NCBI RefSeq assembly: GCF_933775445.1
Contig: NC_065876.1
Location: 17,484,001-17,548,000 of the forward strand
Length of the DNA stretch: 64,000 nt
Reading direction: 5' to 3'
DNA from: Argentina anserina
Taxonomy: Eukaryota; Streptophyta; Magnoliopsida; Rosales; Rosaceae
Shown: positions 10,981 through 21,734 of the stretch, in pieces
How the letters are laid out: every line of letters begins with the position of its first letter
Position numbering within the stretch: position 1 is the stretch's first letter
Notes under the pieces: model-generated
Database searches by the model: none
Told to the model about the DNA's origin: nothing
What the model saw: the letters and a program-made list of their open reading frames with translations, nothing else
Made by a program: the position numbers and the translations under genes

Positions 10981-12140
10981 TGTCAAGAGGTTCCTCAAAC
11001 TCCACCAACATTCACTTCTTATTTGTGCCGTGCTGAAGTTATTTCTTCATACCTACTACATCATATGTACTTACCTTAAAGGGAGGAAGGGAGGTCCAAC
11101 ATCATGTGTACATGTTCATATTTTGAGTTTGGAGTTAGTGCAGCATATGTATCATATTGACTTGCTGTTTGGTCGGATCAAGGCCATTGTTGCAAGTATT
11201 TTTATTCTATTGCACTTAATGACACCACTTCCTTGTCAGAGGAACTCTCCACTAGTTCATTTGCTCAATTGCCCACATTTATGTCGATAGGGTTGGTCCA
11301 GCCTCAACATGAACACAAGAAGTGGTCTGTTGCAATTATTCTTGCGCTTATCTCAAGTTGCTTGCATGTTATTGATCACATGAAAAAGTTTAAGGATACT
11401 ACAAGACTTGTTCAGGTTATGTGTAGTTGCAAGAACACTCTTGCAAAAGAAACATAGGGAGTTGGCTTGGGGTTTTCTTGCCACGATTTGCTCATCAGAG
11501 CTGTTGTTGCTACAAGTGATGAGAAGAAGTTGCACATTGCCATGATTTCTCAGCAATCCCTTGTTGATTGCAGACCTCGAACTCTTTGCTTAGTGTTCTC
11601 CTACCGAGCTCTTTTATCATTCGGGATTAAAGACCATTTCATAGTTCTTAGTGTGCTTCATTTACCCATATATTCTTGAAACAATAATACAAGTGATGCA
11701 TAAACTGGAGAGATGATTTTTGTGTATGAGTACATGGCTCCTGAGTCATTGCCTCAACAGCTCCGTGGTGATAACAAAGCCTTATGAGAGCCAGTTGCTT
11801 GGGGTCTACAATTCGCTGCACATTGTTCTTTCTCAAGGCATGAGGACATGGCTTCTTTTAGGGGGGCATGATTGTTAGGTTCACAATTACTAAGATGGGT
11901 CATGTATTAGCCTATGAGTAAATCTTATTCTATTTTGGGTCAGATATCTGTAATGGGCTTTTGGGTCGGGTCGTCATTCTGGATCCTTAGAGTATTCTGG
12001 TCGTACCGAGTATTATCACACTCTATACGGGACATCAATGAAAATGAATAGAAAGTTTATTTAGTTTATTTCCTTTTCGTATTGTTAATTTCGCTTCAAT
12101 CTTTTTGTTGCAACCCTATGTATGAATTCTGATCCTAACA

Positions 12141-12774
12141 CAATGACACATAGTATAGTTTGATAACGAAAAACTGAACCCGATTTCCCATTCAAACCGG
12201 TACCAGTTACGATCCTAAAATAAAAAACGGGTCGGGTAAAAGGGTTTAGGCCTTTAGGGCTTTGATTTATTTATGTGTATGTTGAGCTTCTCTCTCTCTC
12301 AGTATTTTCCCCATCTGAAAACTCTCGCTGTGCTTCTCAGATACTCTCAGGTACCACATCTCTTCTCTCTACTACCCTTATATATCTGATTTTATAGCTT
12401 CAGTTTTGTTTATATCCAATCGTTCTTCTTCAATAGTGTGTTTGATTTTGCTTATAAAAGCTAAGAACACTACTTCTGAGTTCTGGGTTCTACAGAGAAA
12501 ACCCACTTTATAGTTTGATTGACAAAGTTGAATTCTGGGTTCTCTTGTAAAAGATTTAACTTTTTCTAATTTTTAGGGGGGGGGGGGGGGTTAATTTTAG
12601 ATATGGTTGTGGATAGTTTTAGGGTTATGGGCTCAGTCTAATTAAGCTTTGGGGTTTAAGTAGGGATAGTAAGATTGAGGCTGCTTAATTGTTATAACTA
12701 ATACCAACTGTTTTTTTTTTTTGGGTTTATTTCGTCAGTGATTTAGGGTTGACAGAGACACAGAGCCCTGAAAA
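12141..12774 (+). promoter_or_regulatory. TSR2 promoter and 5' leader with intron
   Basis: A pyrimidine-rich leader (TTCTCTCTCTCTC) precedes a GT donor at 12351 and an AG acceptor at 12737-12738, giving a 388 bp 5' UTR intron just upstream of the ATG at 12775. TTAGGGTT near the start codon and GGGTTTAGG upstream resemble telo-boxes. A G-run of about 16 bases lies in the intron. The transposon end at 12140 leaves only about 200 bp of native upstream sequence. Confidence 0.55.
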
Positions 12775-14333
12775 ATGGAGCCAGAGAGAAAGCTAACGGG
12801 GGCGGCTGCTACGGTGTTCCAAGAAGGCGTAGGGTTAGTTATGTCTCGGTGGTCGGCGCTCCAATTGGCCGTCGAGAACGAGTGGGGCGGCCGTGACTCG
12901 CGCCAAAAGGCCGAGCAGCTCGTTTCCGACATCGTCTACTGGGTCAATCACTCCACCGGTACTTTTTTATGTACCCAAAGTTTCCTACTCTTACTTCATA
13001 TGTAGTCGATAAATTATGAATCTTTGTGCCGGAAACTCTCCAATTCCATCACTCAATTATGAGCTTGCAATGTGGTCTAACTCATCTCTACTATTTAATT
13101 TGTCAAAGGAAATATGTGAATTCTCATTCTGATAGTTATGTGCCGCATTCTTTTGCAGAACCTCTATATATAGATGATTTAGAAGAAATGCTGATTGAAG
13201 CTATGAGCTCCCTCAATACTTTGATAGAGGATGGTAGCATTGAGGAGGTATGTTTCAGACTTTCAACACATCATTTTATTAGATATATTGTAACTTCTTG
13301 ATGGATTGTGTTGCAAGTTGCGCCATTTTCTTAGACATATTGTAACATCTTGATGGCTTGTATTACAAATATTTTTTGTTGTGCTATGCTTGTGGAGGGA
13401 GTGTACATTCAGAGATTGTCTGTTGTTCTGATTCAGTCCTTTGTTAAATGTATAATCTTTCAAATTCTTTTATTGTCATTAAATGTACGGCTTTAGTCAG
13501 CTGAGTCTCTTCACAGGTAGATGAAAAGCAAATTATTGTGACTAGTGGATATAAGGGATGCAATCTTGTGCCTCTGTGTCATTGTTTTTCTCTTTTTTCA
13601 TTTCTTTTGCGGATTTATCAAGGTATTCCTGTAAAGTTAGTAATTATGCTTAGAGAATACTAGGAGAATGTGTACATTGGATTTCAAGTCTATTGAAAGC
13701 TTAAGGCTGGTTGATATCTAGACTCAATTTCTTACTTTAATGGTTTATTTTGTCTTTATATTTGCACGAGTAGTTGGTAGTTCAAAAATTATGCAAGGAG
13801 AAAGTTCAGCTAGCAACTCTTTCTAGTGAGAGCTCAAGAAAGTCTATGCAAGTGGATATGTGGGATGGAATTTAAAGGGCTGTTTTATCTCTATAGTGTT
13901 TTTAAAACTTATGATTGGTTTTGCAATTTGCACAGGTTGCTGAAAAAATAATGATTATGCATCAAGAATGTTTGGATTGCAATTTCAAGTCTATTGAAAG
14001 CCTAAGGGAAGCCATTAGTCGAAGAGCTCCTACTCCTCATGTTAAACAGGTAAGTTCTATTGTACATTAGGAGTCATTTTGTTGAAGAAATGCCTGTGGA
14101 CATTGTTTTTTTTTCATCCTCTTCCTTACTCATGCCAGGTTTTGGATGATGATGAAGACAGTGATGGCGACGATGATGATACTGATCCTACCATGAATAA
14201 AGATGAGGCATCTGGTATGATTGTGGACGAACCAGAGTCTTCTGCAGTAGAGCCAAAGACCAAGCAGGCAGTCGAATCAGAAGATGGCTGGGAGGTGGTC
14301 GGACCAAGAAGAGGTTGGGGTAAAAGAAATTAG
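12775..14333 (+). CDS. TSR2: TSR2, pre-rRNA-processing protein
   Basis: Four exons, 12775-12958, 13159-13247, 13936-14049 and 14139-14333, join in phase (GT-AG introns) to 193 residues. The N-terminal half is the TSR2 core (EGVGLVMSRWSALQLAVENE, then IDDLEEMLIEAM). An acidic tail follows (VLDDDEDSDGDDDD), and the protein ends with the conserved DGWEVVGPRRGWGKRN. In yeast Tsr2 chaperones ribosomal protein eS26 and acts in 20S pre-rRNA processing; the same role is inferred here. The start is the only ATG ahead of the core. Intron 2 holds a relic of exon 3, and the last exon is duplicated downstream, so an alternative C-terminus is conceivable. Confidence 0.92.
13661..13712 (+). pseudogene. Relic copy of TSR2 exon 3 inside intron 2
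   Basis: This stretch shares ATTTCAAGTCTATTGAAAGC and flanking bases with exon 3 at 13963-14013, with several changes and no flanking acceptor. It is about 300 bp upstream of the functional exon. Confidence 0.6.
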
Positions 14334-14366
14334 GTTGGAATATTAATACCTTCTTTGACAGTTATG

Positions 14367-14611
14367 CAGGTAATTTCTATTGTACATTTGTACATAAATA
14401 GTTTCAACAGCTCTTTGAGTTTGCCAATTCCTTTTTTTTTTTTTTGGGGGTTGAAGAAGTACATGTGGACATTGGTTTTCATCCTCTTCCTTACTCATGC
14501 CAGGTTTTGGATGATGACAAAGACGGTGAGGACGTTGGTTGGGACATTGGTGGGACGTTGGACTACCTCCCAAGAAGAGGTCGGGGTAATAGAAATTATC
14601 TCTGAATATTA
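14367..14611 (+). pseudogene. Duplicated last intron and exon of TSR2
   Basis: It repeats 14047-14349: a CAGGTAA donor-like start, the CATCCTCTTCCTTACTCATG polypyrimidine region, a CCAG acceptor, then an exon-like ORF 14504-14605 beginning VLDDDKDG and ending PRRGRGNRNYL. The acidic block is shorter and the DGWEVVGP motif is lost. The phase matches exon 3, so splicing from the exon 3 donor at 14050 to 14504 would give a shorter protein. No evidence shows that this happens. Confidence 0.65.
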
Positions 14612-14689
14612 ATATTTTTGATGGGCGAGGAAGTGGCTGCCTTAATTTTACTGGCTTCAGTATTTAATCATTACGGACACGGTTAGAAT

Positions 14690-15450
14690 TTGGGCATCAT
14701 TACGGGCTTCAATCTTTAGTCAGTTGACTTATATCGTATTCCATTCTAGTATTGTGGATTGAGGGGGCTGCTCTATCCTATATGTGGCTGCTTTATCTTA
14801 AATATTTTCTTGTTCTGTTGGGATCTAGAGCATTAAGTGGTACGTGTAAAGAAAGTTTTGCTTTGTATACAGCTTAACACCAAGGATTGTCGTTGAATTT
14901 GTTGCAATTTCAACCTGCTCAGTCTTTAGGCCGGATGTGTTCAGTGGAGAAACGATGGTTTAATTCCTTCATCTCTTCGTTTGGTCCAGTTTTCCCTTTA
15001 ATGAGAATAACACGTAATGAAATCTAAATGAAGACAACATAAGATAGCACAGTTTGGATGCATACAACAAAAAACATTGTAACTATCCAAGGGATTCCAA
15101 GCCATGGAAGGGTAGAGATCTTTTTTTTCTTTTTTTTATTCGATTAGTAAAAGAATACAAAAAAACCTACAAGGAAAACCTACAAGCCATGGAAGGGTAG
15201 AGATCTTTGGTGTCCCCTCCATGCAAGAATTTAGCAGCCGGTGTGTTCTCTGGTGTGAACTAGTTGCTTTTGTATGGATGCATGAAAACCGATGTGATCA
15301 ATTGTAACTTGTGACTTCACATTATATCTGTAGTGCAAGCGGTAAGCTTTCTTATGGTCTGAAAAGGCATGATGCAGTGCCCCTAATATTACCTGAAAGG
15401 TTTTCCGTTATTCTTCTGTAAGTATTCAGTGCGCTTTACTTGTTATCTTG
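14690..15450 (+). repeat. Segment repeated from mTERF intron 1 (copy 2)
   Basis: It is collinear with 6950-7745 as described there. This copy carries an extra 61 bp insertion (15122-15182) between 24 bp direct repeats. No recognisable mTERF exon flanks it. Confidence 0.7.
15098..15206 (-). mobile_element. Tiny retroposon with 24 bp target duplication
   Basis: The direct repeat at 15098-15121 and 15183-15206 includes CCATGGAAGGGTAGAGATCT. The 61 bp between them starts with a T-rich run, as a poly(A) tail would look on the other strand. This fits target-primed reverse transcription of a short RNA. The intron copy at 6950-7745 lacks the insert. Confidence 0.65.
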
Positions 15451-16416
15451 CCGGGTTTTGAAACAGTGTCCAAATTATACAAGAGAAAATATGGATAACC
15501 TTACAGGCTTATTTCGACCCAAATATGAGTAGAAAATAAGTCTCCACTGCTGATGCTCTTAGGAGTTTCCTAATCTCTCATCTCTATAAGTACTGCACAA
15601 GAATGACGATCGATAAGCAAAATTAAGTGTAGAAACAGACCTCTCTCTCTCTCTCTCTCAACCATTAGAGGATCGAGCATTTGAGCTCGATGTAGTTAAT
15701 GTGATTCAAGCTGGTTCTTTCTGTTGTCAATGCCACTGATGGTTGTACTTTTAATTGAATCACCTGTCTTCTTCATAAAACCTCTTCAGCTTTCTGGGAT
15801 TGAGCTGAGAAAAGAAAGAAAAAACAAAGGTTCATGCCTGCAGACTAGTAGTTGATAGTTGCCATTTTAACATGTTTGTAGGTGATATAGCTATTAGCGA
15901 AAGATTAGTGATTAGTCCAGTACTAAAACTACATAATTATAACTCTCTAAACTTGTCTGCCATAATTTGTAGTGTGTTGATTCACAGGACACTAACCTTG
16001 AACTAAATTTCAATGAAAATTAGAGTGTACCAATATGACTATCTAGTGGAAGAGCATACTATCACTTTGTCAGCAGAATCTGTTATGAGTTTTTGGTAGT
16101 TGCCTATACAAACAACCATTTCACAACTAAAATCAATATAGTCTCTTCCCAATTATATACTATGAAACAAAGAACAAATCCAGGGGAATTGTTTACATTA
16201 GAATCAAAAGTTGGAAGCTAGCTAATTATCAGCATACCTTAATTTATATCTACCATCTGTGTTTCTCTCAATTGAAAGTCACAGAGTATCTCAAATTTTT
16301 CGTTTACATAGCAATGAACACACAGAGAGCTCATTATATAAACGATTGAGCAAAACTTTAGTTTATAATCACCGGACCCAATAAGCAGCTGAGTTACCAA
16401 ACACAGCCTATATAGC
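15451..16416. other. Intergenic region and PPR gene promoter
   Basis: No coding sequence is supported. A short CT microsatellite lies at about 15641-15659. The stretch just upstream of 16417 (with TATATAAACG near 16335) may be the PPR promoter. Confidence 0.4.
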
Positions 16417-18804
16417 ATGAGAAACTCTTCACTTCACTACCTAAGACATCATCACAAAGCCATCATCACTTCCACCCACCAATTCCTCCACTTGTTCTCC
16501 TCCTTACCTTCCCCTCTTCTCGAATCGCAAAACACATCTCTCCATTCTCTTCCAATCCAAACCCGGAGGCGTGCATTAGTCTATCTCTTACAACTAGGCC
16601 TTCCGAACAAACCCAAAACAATCCACGCTCAGGTTCTCGCATTGGGTTTTCGACAGGATGTCTTCCTGTCCAATCTTCTTCTTGATTCGTACAAGAGATG
16701 TGGGTTGATTGTTTATGCACGGAAGGTGTTTGATACAATGCCTGAGAGGAGCTCCGTCACTTGGTCCTCCATGGTTTCGATGTACGCCAAACATGGCAAG
16801 AGTGAGGAAGCACTGTATGTGTTCTCGGAGTTTCATAGAAGCTCTGATGGGAGGCCGAATGAGTATACGTTGCCTAGTGTTATTCGGGCTTGTACGCAAT
16901 TAGGAGGTGCTGATCAAGGCGCCCAAGTACATTGTTTTGTTGTAAAGACTGGTTTTGATAAGGAAGTCTTTGTGGGTACTTCTTTGATTGATTTTTATGT
17001 GAAAATGGGTGATATGGAGGAGGCGAGATTGATTTTTGATGGGTTGGATGTTAGAAGCGCGGTTACTTGGACTATAGTCATAGCAGGGAACGCGAAAAGT
17101 GGGAGGAGTGAGGAGGCTTTGGAACTGTTTTGTCGTATGAGGGACAGTGATGTTGTTCCGGATAAATATGTGCTCTCTGCTCTTCTGACGGCATGTTCTG
17201 CGCTCAAGTTTGTTGGAGGCGGCAAGCAGATCCATGCTTATGCGCTGAGAAGGGGAACGGAAATGGATGTTCTGGTGGTTAATGTACTAGTAGATTTCTA
17301 CACAAAGTGCAGTCAAGTCCAGGCGGGTCAGAAGCTATTTGATAAGATGGTGGATAAGGACCTTATATCATGGACCACAATGATAGCAGGGTATATGCAG
17401 AACTCAATGCACATGGAGGCCGTTAAGCTATTTTCTGACATGACCAGATCGGGTTGGAAGCCAGACGGATATGGGTGCAGTAGCATTCTTACTTCATGTG
17501 GTTCACTTGGGGCTCTAAAACATGGGAGACAAGTGCACGCTTATACTATAAGGGGTGATCTTGTCTGCGAATATTATGTGAAGAATAGTTTGATTGATAT
17601 GTATGCAAAATGTGATTCACTGAACGACGCAAGAAGAGTTTTTGATTCCATGACTGATCATAATGTGGTCTCTTACAATGCAATGATTGAAGGATACTCA
17701 AGACAGGAGAAGTTGGTTGAAGCTTTGGATCTTTTCAATCTGATGAGGCTTAGATTGGTCCGGCCTAGTATCTTGACATTTGTCAGTCTTCTTGGTGTCT
17801 CAGCTGCTTCATTGACCTTGGAATTAAGCAAGCAAATCCATGGGCTGACCACCAAGTACGGATTATCCTTGGATGTTTTTGCGGGCAGCGCTCTCATAGA
17901 TGTTTATTCCAAGTGTTCATGTATTCAAGAAGCTAAACTTGTATTCGAGGAAATGAATGAAAAAGACATAGTAGTGTGGAATGCAATGTTTTGCGGATAC
18001 GCCCAACAGCTGGATAGTGAAGAGGCTTTTAAGTTGTACTCAGAACTACAGGTATCGAGACAAATTCCTAATGAGTTTACTTTTGCTTCCCTAATCTCAG
18101 CAGCCAGCAACCTAGCAAGTATCCAGCATGGTCAAAAGTTTCACAGCCAGATCATTAGAATTGGTCTTGAGAATGATCCTTTTGTCACAAATGCCCTTGT
18201 GGATATGTATTCCAAGTGTGGAAACATTCACGAGGCTCACAAAATATTCGATTCCAGAACTTTTAAAGATGTTGCCTGTTGGAATTCCATTATTTCAACG
18301 TATGCTCATCATGGAGAAGCAGAAAATGCTATTTTGATGTTTGAAAAAATGATGAAAGGGGGATTAAAACCCAACTATATTACATTTGTGGGTTTGCTAT
18401 CAGCTTGTAGCCATGCAGGCCTTTTGGAAGACGGACTTCGTCACTTTGAATCAATGCCTTCGTTTGGAATTGAACCAGGGATAGACCATTATTCTTGCAT
18501 CGTTTCTCTCCTGGGACGTGCTGGTAAATTATATGAAGCTAAGGAATTTATTGAGAAAATGCCAATGGAACCAGCAGCAATTCTATGGAGGAGTTTCCTG
18601 AGTGCATGTACAGCTGCAGGTAATGTTGAATTGGGGATCTATGCAGCAGAGATGACAATTTTGAGTGATCCAAAGGATAGTGGATCATATATCTTACTTT
18701 CAAATATGTATGCAGCTGAAGGTATGTGGGATGATGTCAAGAGGGTGAGGGAAAAAATGGAGTGTAATGGTGTAGTAAAAGAAACTGGACGTAGTTGGGT
18801 TTAG
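16417..18804 (+). CDS. PLS-class pentatricopeptide repeat protein, E type
   Basis: This is an intronless 795-residue ORF. A basic, histidine- and serine-rich N-terminus (MRNSSLHYLRHHHKAI) suggests organelle targeting. From about residue 65 there are consecutive PPR units with the usual signatures, such as FVGTSLIDFYVKMGDMEEAR, VTNALVDMYSKCGNIHEAH and NYITFVGLLSACSHAGLLED. A PPR E motif follows (AILWRSFLSACTAAGNVELG) and the ORF stops at KETGRSWV. It most resembles the At4g39530-like family. Such proteins bind organellar RNA and usually guide C-to-U editing or processing. The usual E+ extension is cut off by a TAG at 18802-18804; its relic is legible downstream. There is no DYW domain, so any editing role would need a partner in trans. 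Confidence 0.9.
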   Translation: MRNSSLHYLRHHHKAIITSTHQFLHLFSSLPSPLLESQNTSLHSLPIQTRRRALVYLLQLGLPNKPKTIHAQVLALGFRQDVFLSNLLLDSYKRCGLIVYARKVFDTMPERSSVTWSSMVSMYAKHGKSEEALYVFSEFHRSSDGRPNEYTLPSVIRACTQLGGADQGAQVHCFVVKTGFDKEVFVGTSLIDFYVKMGDMEEARLIFDGLDVRSAVTWTIVIAGNAKSGRSEEALELFCRMRDSDVVPDKYVLSALLTACSALKFVGGGKQIHAYALRRGTEMDVLVVNVLVDFYTKCSQVQAGQKLFDKMVDKDLISWTTMIAGYMQNSMHMEAVKLFSDMTRSGWKPDGYGCSSILTSCGSLGALKHGRQVHAYTIRGDLVCEYYVKNSLIDMYAKCDSLNDARRVFDSMTDHNVVSYNAMIEGYSRQEKLVEALDLFNLMRLRLVRPSILTFVSLLGVSAASLTLELSKQIHGLTTKYGLSLDVFAGSALIDVYSKCSCIQEAKLVFEEMNEKDIVVWNAMFCGYAQQLDSEEAFKLYSELQVSRQIPNEFTFASLISAASNLASIQHGQKFHSQIIRIGLENDPFVTNALVDMYSKCGNIHEAHKIFDSRTFKDVACWNSIISTYAHHGEAENAILMFEKMMKGGLKPNYITFVGLLSACSHAGLLEDGLRHFESMPSFGIEPGIDHYSCIVSLLGRAGKLYEAKEFIEKMPMEPAAILWRSFLSACTAAGNVELGIYAAEMTILSDPKDSGSYILLSNMYAAEGMWDDVKRVREKMECNGVVKETGRSWV

Positions 18805-19060
18805 GAGAGGTTGACAAGCCTATTTACTGAAAAATTAAAAGAGATAATTGTGAAACTCGTCTGATTTTTTCAATTTTAGCCAATCTGACTACGCAGATCA
18901 AAGGCATTGGTTTTGTGCCTGATACTACAGCATGTATGGTTCATGCTTGAGCAATCGTGCCAAGTGGAGCTGCCAACGGCATGTGCGCCTGAACAACTAT
19001 GAAAATAGACTTCACAGGTGCATCTTTCTGAACTCTGAAGTGAAGATTATGCTCGACATG
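18805..19060 (+). pseudogene. Relic of the PPR C-terminal E+ extension
   Basis: Directly after the PPR stop the same frame runs ERLTSLFTEKLKEIIVKLV and stops. Further on, LANLTTQIKGIGFVPDTTAC is readable, which is the normal continuation of E+ tails in this family. So the present stop codon and a small frame change shortened an older, longer protein. Confidence 0.6.
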
Positions 19061-20099
19061 CAAAATGTTGGGCTACCTTTAGTCGAGATATTTAAGCTGG
19101 TGAATCAATCTAGGCTTTGAGTAATGCAGAAGGTTTACCATCTGAATGTAAGTGCATATGTGCAAACATAATGGAGGAAGATTCTTTGTTGGGATTGAAA
19201 CATAAGTCGCATTCAAGAAGCTGGTACAGACATCACTGGAGCGGATGATTTGATGAAATACAGAGATCACACCTAGTGGTAGTCCAAAATAGAAAAGATT
19301 GATTCTAATTGTGTACATGCATGAAGGTATTAAATGCAAGTTGATGTTCTATTTGCAGCTTAGAGAATGAGAGATACTTCAGCGGAGAAGTTCAATTATC
19401 AAGCATGATGGGAAAAGCATTGGTAAAATATCATTTCTTGATGTTGTCTTCATTGAATTACTGTGATTTAGTTTTCCAGAGGTTCTAGTTCTCCAAAGTT
19501 CAAAGTTGCATCACTTGTGTGGAGTATCACGTATGGTATGGCCTATGGGTTTCTACCATGTACTATGAAGCGTAGTGTTACAATGGAAGAGAAGTTCAGC
19601 CATTTGATTCAGAGTTTATCATGTACGCAACTTGGGGGGTGGGAGTCTGCAGCAATGTTCGGAAGGACAACGTTCTTCTTGCCCATGTCACCTGGTCAGT
19701 TCTATAATTTTACCAAATTTCACAATTACTCAATTCTTCTATGATGAATTGCCATTGGCACTCTACATAAACTTCTAAACATATAACTTTCAAAAGTGCA
19801 AGCTTGGGTTAAGTCTTGCTATCCTCGTACATATTTACTTCTCTCTGATTTAAGGAGAGATAAACCCTAACCCATAGCCAGAAGTTGAGGGAGAGGCCAT
19901 CGATTTTCCCTAATCTAATAAAAATGCTGAAATGTCAAGCCCCCATTAGACAGTTTTAATGACGTGGCAAATGAAGTTATTCAGTTATTGTCAAGTATCC
20001 ATACAGTACTAGTATTCAACTTTTCAGACTTGGAATATGCAGAAGTAGCAGTGTTTGCTCCAGTATCATGAGGCTAAACAATTTTGTATATATCTCCAT
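19061..20099. other. Spacer between the two copies of the PPR 3' flank
   Basis: Only short ORFs without recognisable motifs occur. I see no repeat, RNA gene or regulatory site that I can support. Confidence 0.35.
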
Positions 20100-20370
20100 A
20101 AAACTGGACGTAGTTTCGAGGGGCATTATTTGAAGAGATCATTTGGAAGGAGTTGCTGAAAACTTAAAACTTAAAAGAGATCATTGTGAAACTGATGTGA
20201 TCATTTTCTTAGCCAATCTGACTACGCAGATCAAAGGCATTGGTTTTGTGGCAGATACTACAGCATCGTGTCAAGTGGAGCTGCCAATGGCATGTGGTCC
20301 TGAACAACTATGAAAATAGAATTCACAGTTGCATCTTTCTGAACTCTGAAGTGAAGATTACGCTCGACAT
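20100..20370 (+). repeat. Direct duplicate of the PPR 3' end and flank
   Basis: It matches 18780-19060: AAACTGGACGTAGTT, then AGCCAATCTGACTACGCAGA, then GAAGTGAAGATTA and GCTCGACATG, in the same order and orientation, about 1.3 kb away. It starts inside the last PPR codons, so the duplication included the end of the gene. Confidence 0.8.
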
Positions 20371-21734
20371 GGTACCGCTGAGATGAGAATGCATATATAT
20401 ATGCTTGAGAAGGCATGGCCTAAAATCACATATAAAACTTCAGTTGTTCCATACAAAACATTTTGTGGTTTGAACTTTGAAAAGTGACATGAGCTCCTTA
20501 CTCAACCGTGACTCAGCTCTATGTTTAGAGTGCATTATGCATAATTACTTTGTTTTCTTGGTACGTTGGGATTTCGGTTATAAATATTGAGTTATTGACC
20601 AACAGCTTTTTTCTCAAGAATTCATGTTAGAAAGATACTTTGAATTCAAATTCTTTGAAGACTTTTATTTCTTGTTTTTGTTTAAGTCAGTTAAGCTATC
20701 AACTTTATTATATGATGTTTACTCGAATCTGTGTTACAAATTGTTCCTGATTCTTCCTTGAATATATGGATGAATTTGCCATTTCTGATTATTGGGTTAG
20801 CTAGTTTCCTTAGATTACCTGCCGCCTGAATCTCAAAACCCTAAAATCTTAAACCAAAGAGATACCCAATCAGAAAAAACTACCTCTATTTAGATCCCCT
20901 CGAAGTCCCCTCAGTTTACAATTGCCCGATATCTGCTCTTGAGATCAAATGCGAGGTTTGCTATTGATCCCGGCGACCTATACTCAGTCGTTGCTTTTCT
21001 TGCGGATGATCGATGATGATATCCATATTAGAGTACAGCTGCATGCATTCTTTTGTATTTGAGTCTTTTCTTGGATTTTGAAGTTTTGTTTGGGACTGCA
21101 TTGATGTGCATGTATTAGTGGTGGAGAATTTTATAGAAGATACAAGTGTCTTCAGATGGAATGGAGATAAGGGATGGAACTTGATCAAGCCTCGTTAAGT
21201 AGTGCATTTCAAGTTGGAGTCATGAAAAGAATACAGACCTTGCTTGACATAAACCGAGGATATATATGAAATCATGTTTTGGTTTGTTAGATATGACTGT
21301 TGGCGTATTAGTCATTTGATGTTAATTCAGATGCAAGGTGGCTTATCGAGTTGTGCATGAAAAATACTTAAAATAGAAAATGATCACAATATAGCGCCTT
21401 GGATTACTATAATTCCTATAGATAAAGACGTTGTCATCTGTATCATTTGTTGCAGTAATACATGCTACTAGGAATTTGGAGTTGGAGAAAGAAGGCAGAT
21501 GATCAAAGGGCCGTATGCAAATCCAGTCATCTCCCTCAGCTCCGGTGGCTTCTCGAAAAGCTCCCTTACGCCGGGAAGCTTCTTCCCCGCGCCGAATGCT
21601 GCGACCACTGGGGTTGGACATGGGGGCTTGCTTGGTGTAGTTAGGGAGAAAGTCTTCCATGATTTCTTTCTTTTATTGTGCTTCCATATCTATAAGATTG
21701 TTGCTGGTCTCAATTTGTGATCTTAGTTTCTAAT
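20371..21734. other. Intergenic region with a possible coding relic
   Basis: Most of this shows nothing definite. At about 21480-21650 the minus strand has an open frame reading PVVAAFGAGKKLPGVRELFE and FAYGPLII, with coding-like composition and higher GC than its surroundings. It may be an exon fragment of an unidentified gene; no family was recognised. Confidence 0.3.

Larger units (their letters stand above)
8937..12140 (+). mobile_element. Small LTR retroelement with WW-domain-like fragments
   Basis: The LTRs begin TGTTAGG and end CCTAACA. The right LTR is 11873-12140 (268 bp). The left LTR is 8937-9190 plus 10071-10094, split by a MULE-type insertion. Flanking CAATG at 8932-8936 and 12141-12145 is a 5 bp target-site duplication. 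A tRNA-iMet-type primer site (TGGTATCAGAG) lies at 10097-10107 and a purine tract with AGGGGGGCA precedes the right LTR. The interior has no gag, protease, reverse transcriptase or integrase that I can recognise; it holds proline- and serine-rich sequence, two WW-like segments and further broken coding-like sequence. It is therefore a non-autonomous element that depends on enzymes from elsewhere. Confidence 0.85.

Noticed and set aside
16466..17897. Minus-strand ORFs opposite the PPR gene
   Set aside because: They are antisense shadows of the repeat-rich PPR frame.
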